A stretch of 64,000 nucleotides of DNA from Bacteroidota bacterium (GTDB lineage: Bacteria; Bacteroidota; Bacteroidia; Chitinophagales; Chitinophagaceae): assembly GCA_018266775.1 (NCBI GenBank), contig JAFDZS010000004.1:1-64000 (forward strand), read 5' to 3'. Position 1 is the first letter of the stretch. Every line of letters begins with the position of its first letter. Below the pieces are notes generated by a model. It made no database searches. It was not told where the DNA came from and saw only the letters and a program-made list of their open reading frames with translations. Positions 8,453 through 17,145 of the stretch are shown one piece after another. Made by a program: the position numbers and the translations under genes.

Positions 8453-9211
8453 ATGCCGCAAAATGATGAACAATATGGTATGGGTGTGGTGGCTGTTGCC
8501 GCCATACGTAAAGAACCCGACCACCGCAGCGAAATGATCAGCCAGTTGTTGTTTGGTGAGTATGTTATAGTAAATGATAACACCATTAAAGGATGGTATA
8601 AGATTACCTGTAAGAACGATGGCTACAGTGGCTGGTGCCTGTCATCGCACATTACAAACATTAAAGCTGCAGATTATAGTAAAACTGCAACGACATTTAC
8701 TGCTGCATGGGTGAATACGGTGGAATACAACCAGCAGTCATTAACCATTCCTTTTGGTTGTACTATTCCTGCATTGCCTGAAGTGGTGTTTAAAGGAAAA
8801 ATATGGGATGCTGCGCATGCACAACGTGATGCCGGCACGATCACCCAAACGGCATTGCAATTTTTACACACTGCGTATTTATGGGGAGGCCGTTCGGTTT
8901 TTGGTATTGACTGCAGTGGATTTACGCAGGCGGTGTTTCAGTTACTGCATTATTCATTATTACGCGATGCCCATTTACAGGCTGCGCAGGGAGACGTGGT
9001 AAACTTTATACAGGAAGCCCGCTGCGGCGACCTCGCTTTTTTTGATAATGCTGAAGGGCACATTATTCATGTGGGATTATTGCTGGGAGAAAATAAGATC
9101 ATGCACAGTGCAGGAAAAGTAAGGATTGATCACATCGATCACCAGGGCATTATTAATGCTGATACCGGCGAGCGAACGCAGCACCTGCGTATCATTAAAA
9201 GATATTTCTGA
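8453..9211 (+). CDS. NlpC/P60 (C40) cell-wall peptidase with N-terminal SH3-like domain
   Basis: A 252-residue protein. Residues from about 8 to 75 form a bacterial SH3-like binding domain (VAAIRKEPDHRSEMISQLLF, then WYKITCKNDGYSGWCLSSHI). The C-terminal part is the NlpC/P60 domain: FLHTAYLWGGRSVFGIDCSG carries the catalytic Cys in DCSGF, HIIHVGLL carries the catalytic His, and a third polar residue follows. Such enzymes cut D-gamma-glutamyl-diaminopimelate or related bonds in peptidoglycan peptides. No signal peptide is visible at this start, so the protein may act on recycled muropeptides in the cytoplasm, as many Bacteroidota YkfC-like enzymes do. Confidence 0.88.
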   Translation: MPQNDEQYGMGVVAVAAIRKEPDHRSEMISQLLFGEYVIVNDNTIKGWYKITCKNDGYSGWCLSSHITNIKAADYSKTATTFTAAWVNTVEYNQQSLTIPFGCTIPALPEVVFKGKIWDAAHAQRDAGTITQTALQFLHTAYLWGGRSVFGIDCSGFTQAVFQLLHYSLLRDAHLQAAQGDVVNFIQEARCGDLAFFDNAEGHIIHVGLLLGENKIMHSAGKVRIDHIDHQGIINADTGERTQHLRIIKRYF

Positions 9212-9670
9212 TCAGCCGTTTGTTTCAGTTACGGTATTTTCCAAACGGCTTTCCGTTTTAGCGCCGGCTGCTTTTTTAGGTTTATCGAGAAAAAGCATTT
9301 TTACAGCAATAATGACCATCAGGATAGCAAATATTTTTTTTGCGGTTTCCTGCGATATGCTCAATGCGATCTTGCTGCCGAAATAACCGCCCACTACAAA
9401 ACCGATGGATAAATAGCCCACCACTTTAAGATCGATGTATCCCTGTTTGTAATATTGCAGCACGCCTAAAATGCCTACAGGCAACAACAATACGCCTAAC
9501 GATGTGCCCTGTGCCTGTGTTTGTGAAAAGCCAATAAGGTATACCAACGCCGGAACGATGATGATACCACCACCCACACCCACCAGGCCACTGAGCATGC
9601 CCGCTGCAATACCTATCACCATTGCAATGAGAATAGTTTGTATGTCCATATGCTTTTTTTTAAAGGTCAT
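9212..9670 (-). CDS. Half-size TauE/SafE (TSUP) family membrane transporter
   Basis: A 152-residue protein with about four membrane helices. The family signature is GMLSGLVGVGGGIIIVPALV near the N-terminus. The usual TSUP protein is about 250 residues with two such repeats; this one has a single repeat, a form common in Bacteroidota, and presumably works as an oligomer. ATG 9670 overlaps the ppa stop codon (ATGA), which supports this start and translational coupling; an internal Met at 9649 is the alternative. The substrate is probably an organic or inorganic anion (sulfite, sulfonate or similar) and cannot be told from sequence. Confidence 0.82.
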   Translation of the reverse strand: MTFKKKHMDIQTILIAMVIGIAAGMLSGLVGVGGGIIIVPALVYLIGFSQTQAQGTSLGVLLLPVGILGVLQYYKQGYIDLKVVGYLSIGFVVGGYFGSKIALSISQETAKKIFAILMVIIAVKMLFLDKPKKAAGAKTESRLENTVTETNG

Positions 9671-10206
9671 TTGCGGTATTTTTCTTTATATAACTCAACG
9701 GCATCATTAATGATTTTGTATGCGGCTTCCTTATCCTGGAATTCATCAATTTCCACCACTTTATTTTCCAGCACTTTATAGTTTTCAAAATAATTTCTCA
9801 ACACAGCTATAAAGTGTTTGGGCAGCTCCTCTACATTTTTATAAAAATTTACACCAGGGTCTTTAGTAGCCACGGCAATGATCTTATCATCTTCCTCGCC
9901 ATTATCAATCATCTGCATATTGCCAATTACAGTAGCTTCCACCAGGCAAAGCGATTGTATGCTTTCACTGCAGATCACGAGTATATCCAGCGGGTCATTA
10001 TCTAAACCTAATGTTTGTGGAATGAAACCGTAGTTAACAGGGTAGTGGAAAGAAGAATAAATTACACGGTCTAATTTCAGCAAGCCGGTATTTTTATCAA
10101 TTTCATATTTAGCCCTGCTGCCCTGCGAAATTTCGATGAGTGCGTTTACTGTTTGCGGGGCTTTGCTGCCGTAGGTGGCACCATGCCATGGATGAAGTAC
10201 ATACAT
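9667..10206 (-). CDS. ppa: Inorganic pyrophosphatase, family I
   Basis: A 179-residue soluble enzyme hydrolysing pyrophosphate to two phosphates, which pulls biosynthetic reactions forward. The family I signature is clear: NALIEISQGSRAKYEIDKNT (substrate Lys and Glu), YPVNYGFIPQT, and DNDPLDILVI with the metal-binding aspartates. The gene lies 11 bp after crcB and overlaps the TSUP gene by 4 bp, so all three are one transcript. Family I pyrophosphatases are strongly inhibited by fluoride, which makes the coupling to a fluoride exporter meaningful. Confidence 0.95.
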   Translation of the reverse strand: MYVLHPWHGATYGSKAPQTVNALIEISQGSRAKYEIDKNTGLLKLDRVIYSSFHYPVNYGFIPQTLGLDNDPLDILVICSESIQSLCLVEATVIGNMQMIDNGEEDDKIIAVATKDPGVNFYKNVEELPKHFIAVLRNYFENYKVLENKVVEIDEFQDKEAAYKIINDAVELYKEKYRK

Positions 10207-10217
10207 ACAAAAATCAA

Positions 10218-10586
10218 TTAAGCGTTTTCAAATATTTTAAAACCCAGCCATGCCGCTGCCATGCCTGCTATAATACTTACAGCAATATAAATGAATGCAG
10301 TGGTGGTGCGGCCACTCTGCAATAACAAAATATTTTCTGATGAAAATGCGGAGAAGGTGGTGAACCCGCCGCAGATGCCGGTAGTTAAAAACAATTTCCA
10401 GTTTTGAAGAAACACTTCGTTCTTTATACTGTACGCCACCACCAGGCCAATAATAAAACTGCCCACAATATTTACAGTTAATGTGGCAGCAGGAAAGTTT
10501 TTTGAAGTGATCAATAATGCAACCGCATACCGCAACATAGTACCCAGTGCGCCGCCTATGCCAACCAAAATAAAATTCCGCATCAT
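10218..10586 (-). CDS. crcB: CrcB/Fluc fluoride channel
   Basis: A 122-residue protein with four membrane helices. Fluc hallmarks are visible: GGALGTMLRYAVALLI near the N-terminus, TLTVNIVGSFIIGLV (the TxxxN-x-x-G segment) and GICGGFTTFSAFSSE with the conserved GGFTTFS pore stretch. It forms a dimer that lets fluoride leave the cell. I start it at ATG 10586, one base after the stop of the upstream lipoprotein gene; ATG 10583 is equally possible. A longer upstream frame would overlap that gene. The next gene is ppa. I saw no crcB-type fluoride riboswitch ahead of the operon. Confidence 0.93.
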   Translation of the reverse strand: MMRNFILVGIGGALGTMLRYAVALLITSKNFPAATLTVNIVGSFIIGLVVAYSIKNEVFLQNWKLFLTTGICGGFTTFSAFSSENILLLQSGRTTTAFIYIAVSIIAGMAAAWLGFKIFENA

Positions 10587-10587
10587 G

Positions 10588-10998
10588 TTATTGCTGTTGT
10601 TTATCTGCCGTGTATTTAAAATCAACTAACCATTTGCTACCTTTCCATACCAGTTTCAGGCCAACGGTATCTTTACTTTTATAGGAGTTGGCATAGGTTA
10701 CAATGTGTAAAGAGTCGTTGGTGGGTTTGATCTCGTAGATCGTAATGTCTGCTTTTTTATAAGCATCCAGTTCGGTTTGTGGTTTGCCCTGGTATTGCCT
10801 TTTAAAGGTTTGGAAATACTGAGTGTTCAGTGTATCCGCCAGTAAATATTTTTCTGCTGTAGTAAAATCATTGTCCAGTACGGCCCTGATGAATGTGGTG
10901 GCTACTTCAGTATCGGTAACCGGTTCTTTTTTGGTGCCGGAGCCGCAGGACCAAAGAAGGGCAGCAGTAATGGCGGGGAGCACAAATTTTCTAATCAT
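10588..10998 (-). CDS. Lipoprotein, DUF4878/NTF2-like
   Basis: A 136-residue protein with a lipoprotein signal (LPAITAALLWSC, Cys18). The body begins EVATTFIRAVLDNDFTTAEK, a pattern of small NTF2-like proteins (DUF4878 type), and ends KLVWKGSKWLVDFKYTADKQ. It resembles the lipoprotein at 11079-11696 in layout (FFDALGKKDFDAAKKLA, then KWKVAFD) and is probably a distant paralogue. It is the first gene of the crcB-ppa-TSUP run, one base before crcB. Its role, and whether it relates to fluoride, is unknown. Confidence 0.7.
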   Translation of the reverse strand: MIRKFVLPAITAALLWSCGSGTKKEPVTDTEVATTFIRAVLDNDFTTAEKYLLADTLNTQYFQTFKRQYQGKPQTELDAYKKADITIYEIKPTNDSLHIVTYANSYKSKDTVGLKLVWKGSKWLVDFKYTADKQQQ

Positions 10999-11035
10999 AA
11001 TTAAAGGTAAAGATTGTATCAGTTATGGCAAATAA

Positions 11036-11061
11036 AAAAGCATCCCGCCGGGGATGCTTTT
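11036..11061 (-). terminator. Rho-independent terminator after the 11079 lipoprotein gene
   Basis: AAAAGCATCCC (11036-11046) pairs with GGGATGCTTTT (11051-11061) over a 4-nt loop. It separates the lipoprotein transcript from the crcB operon. Confidence 0.85.
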
Positions 11062-11078
11062 ACCATATAAAGAGATGA

Positions 11079-11696
11079 TTACTGTCCGTTTTTTTGTGCT
11101 TCCTGTGCCTTTTCGAGATATTCTTTTGCTTTTTGCATCATTTCAGGATTTTTCTTTTTCAGTTCTTCCAGCTTCTGCATACCTTCTTTCATTTGTTGGT
11201 CAATAGAGTCCATATTCAGGTTTTTCATTTTGTCAACTCCCTGGCCTACGCTGTCTATAAGGGCTGATGGATCCTGTCCTTTTTCTTTCATTTTTTCCAT
11301 ACCCATTTGCATGAACGTAGCTTTGTCAAATGCTACTTTCCATTTACCGTCTTCTTTTTTCAGGATCATGTTTGTGGTTTCGCCATTTGCTTTTTCTTTG
11401 ATGGGAACAGTAGCTTTATCACCTTCAATTTTAGCGTCTCCAATTTCAACTTTATCCTTGTTGAATTTATCAAAATCTTTATTGTCATTATCTTTCGACA
11501 TGCTCATACCCATCTGTATAAGGCTGAACATACTTTCACTTTCTTTTGTGGCTAATTTTTTTGCAGCATCAAAATCTTTTTTGCCTAATGCATCAAAAAA
11601 AGCCATCAGTACGGTTTTGGGATCTCCGCCACCGGAATTGCAACCAGCAATAAATAGTGTGGTGGTTACAGCAATGGCTGCTAACAATTTTTTCAT
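11079..11696 (-). CDS. Lipoprotein, DUF4878-like with a charged helical tail
   Basis: A 205-residue protein. Signal and lipobox are AIAVTTTLFIAGC (Cys19). Residues from about 28 to 120 form a small NTF2-like domain (VLMAFFDALGKKDFDAAKKL, then MILKKEDGKWKVAFDKATF). The last 70 or so residues are almost entirely Lys, Glu, Met and Gln (QKLEELKKKNPEMMQKAKEY) and should form a long helix or coiled coil. A good promoter lies directly upstream and a terminator directly downstream, so it is its own transcription unit. Function unknown; periplasmic or outer-membrane location is expected. Confidence 0.75.
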   Translation of the reverse strand: MKKLLAAIAVTTTLFIAGCNSGGGDPKTVLMAFFDALGKKDFDAAKKLATKESESMFSLIQMGMSMSKDNDNKDFDKFNKDKVEIGDAKIEGDKATVPIKEKANGETTNMILKKEDGKWKVAFDKATFMQMGMEKMKEKGQDPSALIDSVGQGVDKMKNLNMDSIDQQMKEGMQKLEELKKKNPEMMQKAKEYLEKAQEAQKNGQ

Positions 11697-11722
11697 AAAT
11701 GTTTTTTTAGTTTAATGAGCCT

Positions 11723-11752
11723 CAAAATTAATTTTAATTTTCATGTTTCAAA
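11723..11752 (-). promoter_or_regulatory. Bacteroidota-type promoter for the 11079 lipoprotein gene
   Basis: Read on the minus strand: TTTG (complement of 11749-11752), 18 bp, then TAATTTTG (complement of 11723-11730), matching the TTTG / TAnnTTTG consensus. The start codon is 27 bp further on. Confidence 0.6.
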
Positions 11753-11755
11753 ATA

Positions 11756-12415
11756 CTATTGGTATAAAATCTTTTTTTGCAGATGGCAAAGGGGCTGCAG
11801 GAAAAGATCATCAACGCCTACGAATTTAAAATTGCTGATCTGGCTGGTGTGAAAAAGCAATTTTCCTTTTGTGCCCATGACAAAACTTTTGTACACAAAC
11901 TCGGCACAATACATCCTGTCATTGGTTTCCAGGTCAAATTTCATATCGAACATGATGCCCATGCGGTACAGTTGCTTTACTGTAATCATCAGGCTGTCTG
12001 TTTCGGCTTTAGATAGACTATAGCGGTAAATACCAATGCCGCGGTTGCTGTATGGGTCGGCAAAAAGTTCAAAAGTATCGCGGCGTATTTTTTGGTCAGG
12101 ATTAAAGTCGCCACCCAGTGCATGATAAACAAATAACGTATCATGTTCAATGCTGGCAATACCGCAATGGGAATAGGTTTTATCCTGCTGGTTAAGATTG
12201 CGTAAACTTTCGCTGGTAAAATCATTACCGGTTCTTACAATAAGGTCACCGGTATGAATGCTGTCTTTATAAGATTTAATCTGCGCTTGTGCACGTGTTG
12301 TACGCTGTATTTCACGAAGTGAATCTGCAGCAACTGCAGTTGGTGAAAAGGATTGGGTATTGCTGTTGCACGACCAGTATAAAAAAATGAGGCAGCCTGC
12401 AAGCCGCCTCAACAT
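11756..12415 (-). CDS. YiiX/YebB-like permuted NlpC/P60 lipoprotein
   Basis: A 219-residue protein. ATG 12415 is chosen because it gives the lipoprotein signal MLRRLAGCLIFLYWSC (Cys16); the open frame extends 11 codons further. The body has the permuted papain-like arrangement: the early segment IHTGDLIVRTGNDFTSE and KTYSHCGIAS (His in SHCGI), and late RMYCAEFVYKSF carrying the likely catalytic Cys in the CAEF motif. Family members are putative amidases or peptidases acting on cell-envelope or lipid substrates. The substrate is not known. Confidence 0.75.
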   Translation of the reverse strand: MLRRLAGCLIFLYWSCNSNTQSFSPTAVAADSLREIQRTTRAQAQIKSYKDSIHTGDLIVRTGNDFTSESLRNLNQQDKTYSHCGIASIEHDTLFVYHALGGDFNPDQKIRRDTFELFADPYSNRGIGIYRYSLSKAETDSLMITVKQLYRMGIMFDMKFDLETNDRMYCAEFVYKSFVMGTKGKLLFHTSQISNFKFVGVDDLFLQPLCHLQKKILYQ

Positions 12416-12473
12416 ATGATAAAGGTTAGTAAAACATTTTTGCTGCATGCAGTCAAAGCTACATACTCAGTTG

Positions 12474-13445
12474 CTATTTTCCATCTTCAGTTTTTCCATC
12501 GGCATGGTTATATGCTTTAATGATGGCTTTAACAAGGCGGTGCCTTACCACATCTTCTTCATCCAGTTCGATATGTGCAATACCATTGATATTTTTTAAT
12601 ATCCTGGTGGCTTTAAACAAACCGCTCTGTTGATTTTTTGGTAAATCAATCTGCGATGGGTCGCCGGTGATGATGGCTTTGGCATTGGGGCCAATACGGG
12701 TTAAGAACATTTTGATCTGCAGGTCGTTGGTGTTTTGTGCTTCATCCAAAATGATGAAAGCATTATCCAGCGTACGGCCACGCATATAAGCCAGCGGTGC
12801 AATTTCAATAGTGCGTGTGGTCATATAATAACCCAGTTTATCAGCTGGTATCATATCATCCAGCGCATCGTACAATGGCCTTAAATATGGATCAATTTTT
12901 TCCTTCAGGTCGCCGGGTAAAAAGCCAAGGCTTTCGCCTGCTTCCACTGCGGGGCGGGTAAGAATGATTTTTTTGACCACTTTATTTTTTAATGCCCTTA
13001 CTGCCAATGCTACTGCAGTATAGGTTTTACCGGTACCGGCGGGGCCAATGGCAAATACAATATCATTTTTATCGCAGGCTTCCACCATGCGTTTCTGGTT
13101 GCTGGTTCTTGCACGTACTGTTTTTCCGTTGGGGCCAAACACCAATACATCATTGGGGTTACGGTCCATGAAATTGTCGATCACCCTTTCGTCATCACCG
13201 CCCAGTATTTGTTCAAAGTAATTGGTGCTCATGTGCCCATTACGTTCTAAATACTGCAGGATGAGGTCAATTTTTTCCCTGGCACCTTCTATCTGTTCGG
13301 GAGAACCACTGAGTTTGATTTGGGTACCGCGGCTTAAAATTTTTACTAGGGGAAATTTCTTTTTTAAGATGTCCAGCTTTCCGTTGTTGACACCGAAAAA
13401 CTCAATTGGGTTAACGGTTTCGAGGTTGATGATGGTCTCTGTCAA
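12474..13445 (-). CDS. PhoH-like ATPase (YbeZ type)
   Basis: A 323-residue cytoplasmic protein. The N-terminal 60 or so residues include a KH-like RNA-binding part (KILSRGTQIKLSGSPEQIEG). The ATPase domain has Walker A FAIGPAGTGKTYTA, the family block LTRPAVEAGESLGFLPGDLK and Walker B NAFIILDEAQNT followed by ITGDPSQIDLP. Full length for the family. PhoH/YbeZ works with the YbeY endoribonuclease in rRNA maturation and RNA turnover in other bacteria. It is the only gene on its strand between the YiiX-like gene and a 280-bp AT-rich spacer in which I see nothing. Confidence 0.93.
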   Translation of the reverse strand: MTETIINLETVNPIEFFGVNNGKLDILKKKFPLVKILSRGTQIKLSGSPEQIEGAREKIDLILQYLERNGHMSTNYFEQILGGDDERVIDNFMDRNPNDVLVFGPNGKTVRARTSNQKRMVEACDKNDIVFAIGPAGTGKTYTAVALAVRALKNKVVKKIILTRPAVEAGESLGFLPGDLKEKIDPYLRPLYDALDDMIPADKLGYYMTTRTIEIAPLAYMRGRTLDNAFIILDEAQNTNDLQIKMFLTRIGPNAKAIITGDPSQIDLPKNQQSGLFKATRILKNINGIAHIELDEEDVVRHRLVKAIIKAYNHADGKTEDGK

Positions 13446-13725
13446 AGGTTTTCAGTTTTACGCACTGTTTCTGTAACGGCATTATAGCAGTTCAACATAG
13501 CAGCACTTTAATGTGAACAATATGGGTTCGTACTAACTAACTTGCTTTTCAAATTTAACGATAATGAATTAATGTATCGCAAATTTACTTATCAACAGTA
13601 TGTTAATTAAATAACGTAACTGCATTGCAGCATATTATTTTTTTGTGTTAAGCAGTTGTCTCTTCAGTTAAAGTAATTTTGCTTTAATAAATGTATTGCA
13701 TTGAATTACTTTGCATAGCATGCGA

Positions 13726-16107
13726 TTAATTTTTCCTGTATGGAAAAATAATTTTGCTCGGATATTTTTTTGAAATTTGAATAGTAGCTTCTATCAGTCG
13801 TGGTTTACTGGTGGTTTCCCTGCTTACTTCGCCGCCGAAACCATAATTCTTTTCTGAGTACGTATTGTTCATACTCTGGAATATAAGGCGGATGCGGCTG
13901 CCTTTGGGAATTTTTTTGATGTACACAAATGCGTTGTTGAAATTAAGTTCCATTATTTTCCCCGGCTGCGCTAACTGCGCATGCTCACCACCGTTACGAT
14001 AGCGGATCCGCATATTGTCGTACGCAATATTATAATCTTTACCATCGGGTGCCACTTCGTCAACAAAAATTTCAAAATCTGCATCTGGAACATTTAATGC
14101 TGCGTATAAACGGGTTATGATTTTGTTGGATAGAACGATGTCGTTCTGCAGTGGCGCACTTTCGAACACTATATTGTATGGCGAAGCGAGGTAAAGCGAA
14201 TCGTCAAATGGTTTTGCATTTGCAAACAGGAAGGAAGAATCAATAGCCATCGCAATATCATGACTGTAGGTAATGGTTTGATCACCCGCAGAAGGCTGCA
14301 GGCTTAAACTGTGCACGGTATTTCTTTTTGCATTCGGAACAAAACCGGTTTTCAGGTACAATACCAATGAATCGGTGGTGTTGGACTGAAATGATTGAGC
14401 ACCTTTCCATTGATGCATACCGGTTTCATAATAGGTAATCTTATCTTTTATAAAAGCAGGTTTGGCTTTGCCTTTCAACACCCAATCGAACCACCAGATG
14501 ACGTATTTATAAATAGGAATCTGTGCTTCCTTTTCCAAACTCATTCCATACTGTACGGGGCCCGGTTGCCATTGCGAAGCGCCATGTTCATAAGGGCCGA
14601 TGAGCATAAAATGCTGGGCTTTTGCTTTTGCAGTACCATATTTCATGTGCTGATTGTAGTAATACATAGCGCCATTCTGGTCGGCATCATAATACCCGGT
14701 AATGGTGAAGATGGGAATATCGATTGCTGCGTAATCTTCTTTTTCAGGCAAAATATTTTTCCAGTACTCATCAAATGTGGGGTGACTGACCCATTTTTGA
14801 AAAACAGGATTGGGTAAGCCTGCAACAGAATCAAATTTGGCAAAGGGGATATGGTTTTTGTACATGGCATATGCTTTATCATTCCAGAATTTGCTGTCCT
14901 GGAATAAAGCAACATTCAGGTCTTTACCGCTTACAAATGTTGCCCATTGCAAAATGTAAGGGTAAAACATCTGGTTACTGCGTGGAAAATCAATACCAAA
15001 GCCAACAGCCACCATTGGGTTGATGGCTTTTAATGCCGGGTGTTTAAATCCTTTGCGTATGGTTTGCCATTGATCGAAACCAAGATAAGAGCCACCGCTG
15101 GTGGCTACTTTGCCATTGCACCAGGGTTGTTTGCTGGCCCAGTCGATAATGTCGTAAAAATCACGGGCATCATCTTCATAAGGCATAAAGTGGCCTTCAC
15201 TTTCCCTGCGGCCACGGGTGTCAACATACAGGTATACATAACCGTTAGTGGCGAATACGTTGCCTTTGGTGGCTTCGTTGCCACCGGGATACGGGCTGAG
15301 TGAAACAACCGCAGGCTGTGGTGTGTGATCTGTTTCGTTTAGATATACATAGGCATTGAGTTTAATGCCGTCACGCATGGGGATTTTTACATTCAGCTCT
15401 TTTACTTTAGCAGGTGCAATAGCGTACAATAATTGTTCTATAAGCGCCTGGTAATTTTTTCTTACCTGGTATAACTGGTAAGTAATGATACAGGTTACTG
15501 CATTTTCATGATCCATCATCCCGGCAGTTTGATCAAAAATATCTTTCAGGTCCTGCCGGTATTTTTCTGTGGAGCCGGCAGTAAAACTGCCTTTCGTTTG
15601 GTTAACGATATCGTTTTTGAAATCCGGCAGTAAACGGTCAAACTCATCATGCAATGTTTGTGTAAAAGCATTTTGAAAAGCATTGGAACTATCATCATCA
15701 TGCAGAATACAAGCCCTGTTATAGGCCAGTTGTATCAGGCGGAAGGGAAGGGTGTACACAGGCGATGGATTGATGCGGCGGCATTGCAGAATGGCATCAA
15801 CAGCGGTGGTATAGTGGCCTGCAACAGAACTGGACGCGGCGTAAGCATCCAGCATACTGTATAAAGTGGAAGAATCTGGAATGCGGTAATTGGCGAATGC
15901 AATACTATCCCAGCGCAGCAGCACTGCAGACAGGCTACTCATTGCTGTATGTAATGCTGTGGCATCGTTAATATCCAGATTTTTCGGGTAAGCATAATTG
16001 AAAGTGGAATAATAATCTGCGGGCAGTATTGGTTTGGTTTGGGAGAATACCGGGTTGAATAAAAGCATTGCAATGTATAACAACGAAAATCTTTTTAGAA
16101 CAGGCAT
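13726..16107 (-). CDS. CocE/NonD-type secreted hydrolase (peptidase S15 family)
   Basis: A 793-residue protein with signal peptide FSLLYIAMLLFNPVFSQ. After a helical N-terminal part of about 230 residues comes the S15 alpha/beta hydrolase: IPMRDGIKLNAYVYL, then the nucleophile elbow KVATSGGSYLGFDQW (Ser in GGSYLG), the acid in ITGYYDADQNG and the His in IGPYEHGAS. The C-terminal 200 or so residues form the jelly-roll typical of X-Pro dipeptidyl-peptidases and cocaine-esterase relatives (YASPYNIVFESAP, RIRLIFQSMNN). It should be periplasmic and cut acyl or peptide bonds of unknown substrates. The extra N-terminal region makes it longer than CocE (about 570). Confidence 0.88.
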   Translation of the reverse strand: MPVLKRFSLLYIAMLLFNPVFSQTKPILPADYYSTFNYAYPKNLDINDATALHTAMSSLSAVLLRWDSIAFANYRIPDSSTLYSMLDAYAASSSVAGHYTTAVDAILQCRRINPSPVYTLPFRLIQLAYNRACILHDDDSSNAFQNAFTQTLHDEFDRLLPDFKNDIVNQTKGSFTAGSTEKYRQDLKDIFDQTAGMMDHENAVTCIITYQLYQVRKNYQALIEQLLYAIAPAKVKELNVKIPMRDGIKLNAYVYLNETDHTPQPAVVSLSPYPGGNEATKGNVFATNGYVYLYVDTRGRRESEGHFMPYEDDARDFYDIIDWASKQPWCNGKVATSGGSYLGFDQWQTIRKGFKHPALKAINPMVAVGFGIDFPRSNQMFYPYILQWATFVSGKDLNVALFQDSKFWNDKAYAMYKNHIPFAKFDSVAGLPNPVFQKWVSHPTFDEYWKNILPEKEDYAAIDIPIFTITGYYDADQNGAMYYYNQHMKYGTAKAKAQHFMLIGPYEHGASQWQPGPVQYGMSLEKEAQIPIYKYVIWWFDWVLKGKAKPAFIKDKITYYETGMHQWKGAQSFQSNTTDSLVLYLKTGFVPNAKRNTVHSLSLQPSAGDQTITYSHDIAMAIDSSFLFANAKPFDDSLYLASPYNIVFESAPLQNDIVLSNKIITRLYAALNVPDADFEIFVDEVAPDGKDYNIAYDNMRIRYRNGGEHAQLAQPGKIMELNFNNAFVYIKKIPKGSRIRLIFQSMNNTYSEKNYGFGGEVSRETTSKPRLIEATIQISKKYPSKIIFPYRKN

Positions 16108-16310
16108 AACAAGTAGTATTGAATGGTTGAAAGACGAAAGGTGGCTACAAAATATAATTTTTATCTGTAAGCAAAATTATTTGTAATAATAATTATTGCA
16201 CATACCTCAAACCGGGCATATATTTCGGTTGACTAATATTCCCGGCTATTAATGAATTAACACCCTTAAAAATACTGGGATGTGTGAAAATACAGTGATA
16301 GTGTAAAAAA

Positions 16311-16334
16311 ATGACCTGCATAATTGCAGGTCAT
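16311..16334 (-). terminator. Rho-independent terminator after the SDR gene
   Basis: ATGACCTGCA (16311-16320) pairs with TGCAGGTCAT (16325-16334) over a 4-nt loop. The A run before 16311 reads as a U run on the minus strand, 28 bp after the SDR stop. Confidence 0.85.
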
Positions 16335-16361
16335 TTCAAAATTAAAAATAAGTGTGTTGAT

Positions 16362-17117
16362 TTACCCCACCAGCCTGTTCAGGTTAAATCCGCCAGCCAC
16401 TACCAGTTCTGACCCTGTGGTAAAACTGGATTCATCCGAAGCGAGGAATACCACCGCTTTAGCAATTTCTTCAGCGGAGCCAAATTTTTTCAGCGGTACT
16501 TTTTCCTGTATGATGCCTGCCACCTGCTGCAGTTGTTCCGGTGACAATCCGACTTTACCCCACAAAGGAGTATCCACCGGGCCGGGAGAAACGATGTTTA
16601 CACGAACACCTAACGGTGCCAGTTCAATTGCAGCAACTTTGGCAACCGCATTTAAACCTGCTTTGCTGGCCGCATAGATTGCCGTGCCTTCCATTGCACT
16701 GGAAGCGCTGATGGAGGAAAGGAATATTACCGATGCATTGGCCTCCAGGTGCGGAATAAATTTCTGCAACGTAAATACCGCACCTTTAAGATTAATGTTC
16801 ATGATGGTATCATAATGCGTTTCTGTAACCGCTGCAGACGGAGCTACTGCATACACACCTGCGTTAATGAACAGCACATCCACCTTGCGGTTATTTTTAG
16901 TTATCGTTTGCACCAGAGTATCGATGGCAGCTAAATCAGACTGATCAGATAATAAACCCGTGGCGCCCGTTTGTTCTTCAGCCGCTGTGATTAACTCCTT
17001 ATTCCGTCCGGTGAAAAATACGTTTGCACCTTTTTCTGCAAATAATTTTACAGCAGCTAAACCAATCCCACTCGTTCCGCCTGTAATTACAACGTTTTTG
17101 TTTTCGAAATTTTGCAT
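16362..17117 (-). CDS. Short-chain dehydrogenase/reductase (classical SDR)
   Basis: A 251-residue NAD(P)-dependent oxidoreductase. The start is ATG 17117, which gives the normal SDR N-terminus (NKNVVITGGTSGIGLAAVKL with the TGxxxGIG cofactor motif); the open frame upstream overlaps the preceding gene. Other marks are LFINAGVY (NAG), SSISASSAMEGTAIYAASKA (catalytic Ser, Tyr and Lys) and RVNIVSPGPVDTPLW. The arginine in FTGRNK after the second strand hints at NADP preference. It follows the AhpD-like gene by 28 bp and is probably co-transcribed. The substrate is unknown. Confidence 0.9.
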   Translation of the reverse strand: MQNFENKNVVITGGTSGIGLAAVKLFAEKGANVFFTGRNKELITAAEEQTGATGLLSDQSDLAAIDTLVQTITKNNRKVDVLFINAGVYAVAPSAAVTETHYDTIMNINLKGAVFTLQKFIPHLEANASVIFLSSISASSAMEGTAIYAASKAGLNAVAKVAAIELAPLGVRVNIVSPGPVDTPLWGKVGLSPEQLQQVAGIIQEKVPLKKFGSAEEIAKAVVFLASDESSFTTGSELVVAGGFNLNRLVG

Positions 17118-17145
17118 AAATCTTTTTTTGAATGAAGTAAGAAAT

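Noticed and set aside
10999-11078. Fluoride riboswitch ahead of the crcB operon
   Set aside because: The 80-bp gap holds only the upstream gene's terminator and lacks the conserved crcB-motif start.
11230-11715. 161-codon open frame on the plus strand opposite the lipoprotein gene
   Set aside because: It is the mirror of a strong minus-strand lipoprotein gene with its own promoter and terminator; composition is that of an antisense shadow.
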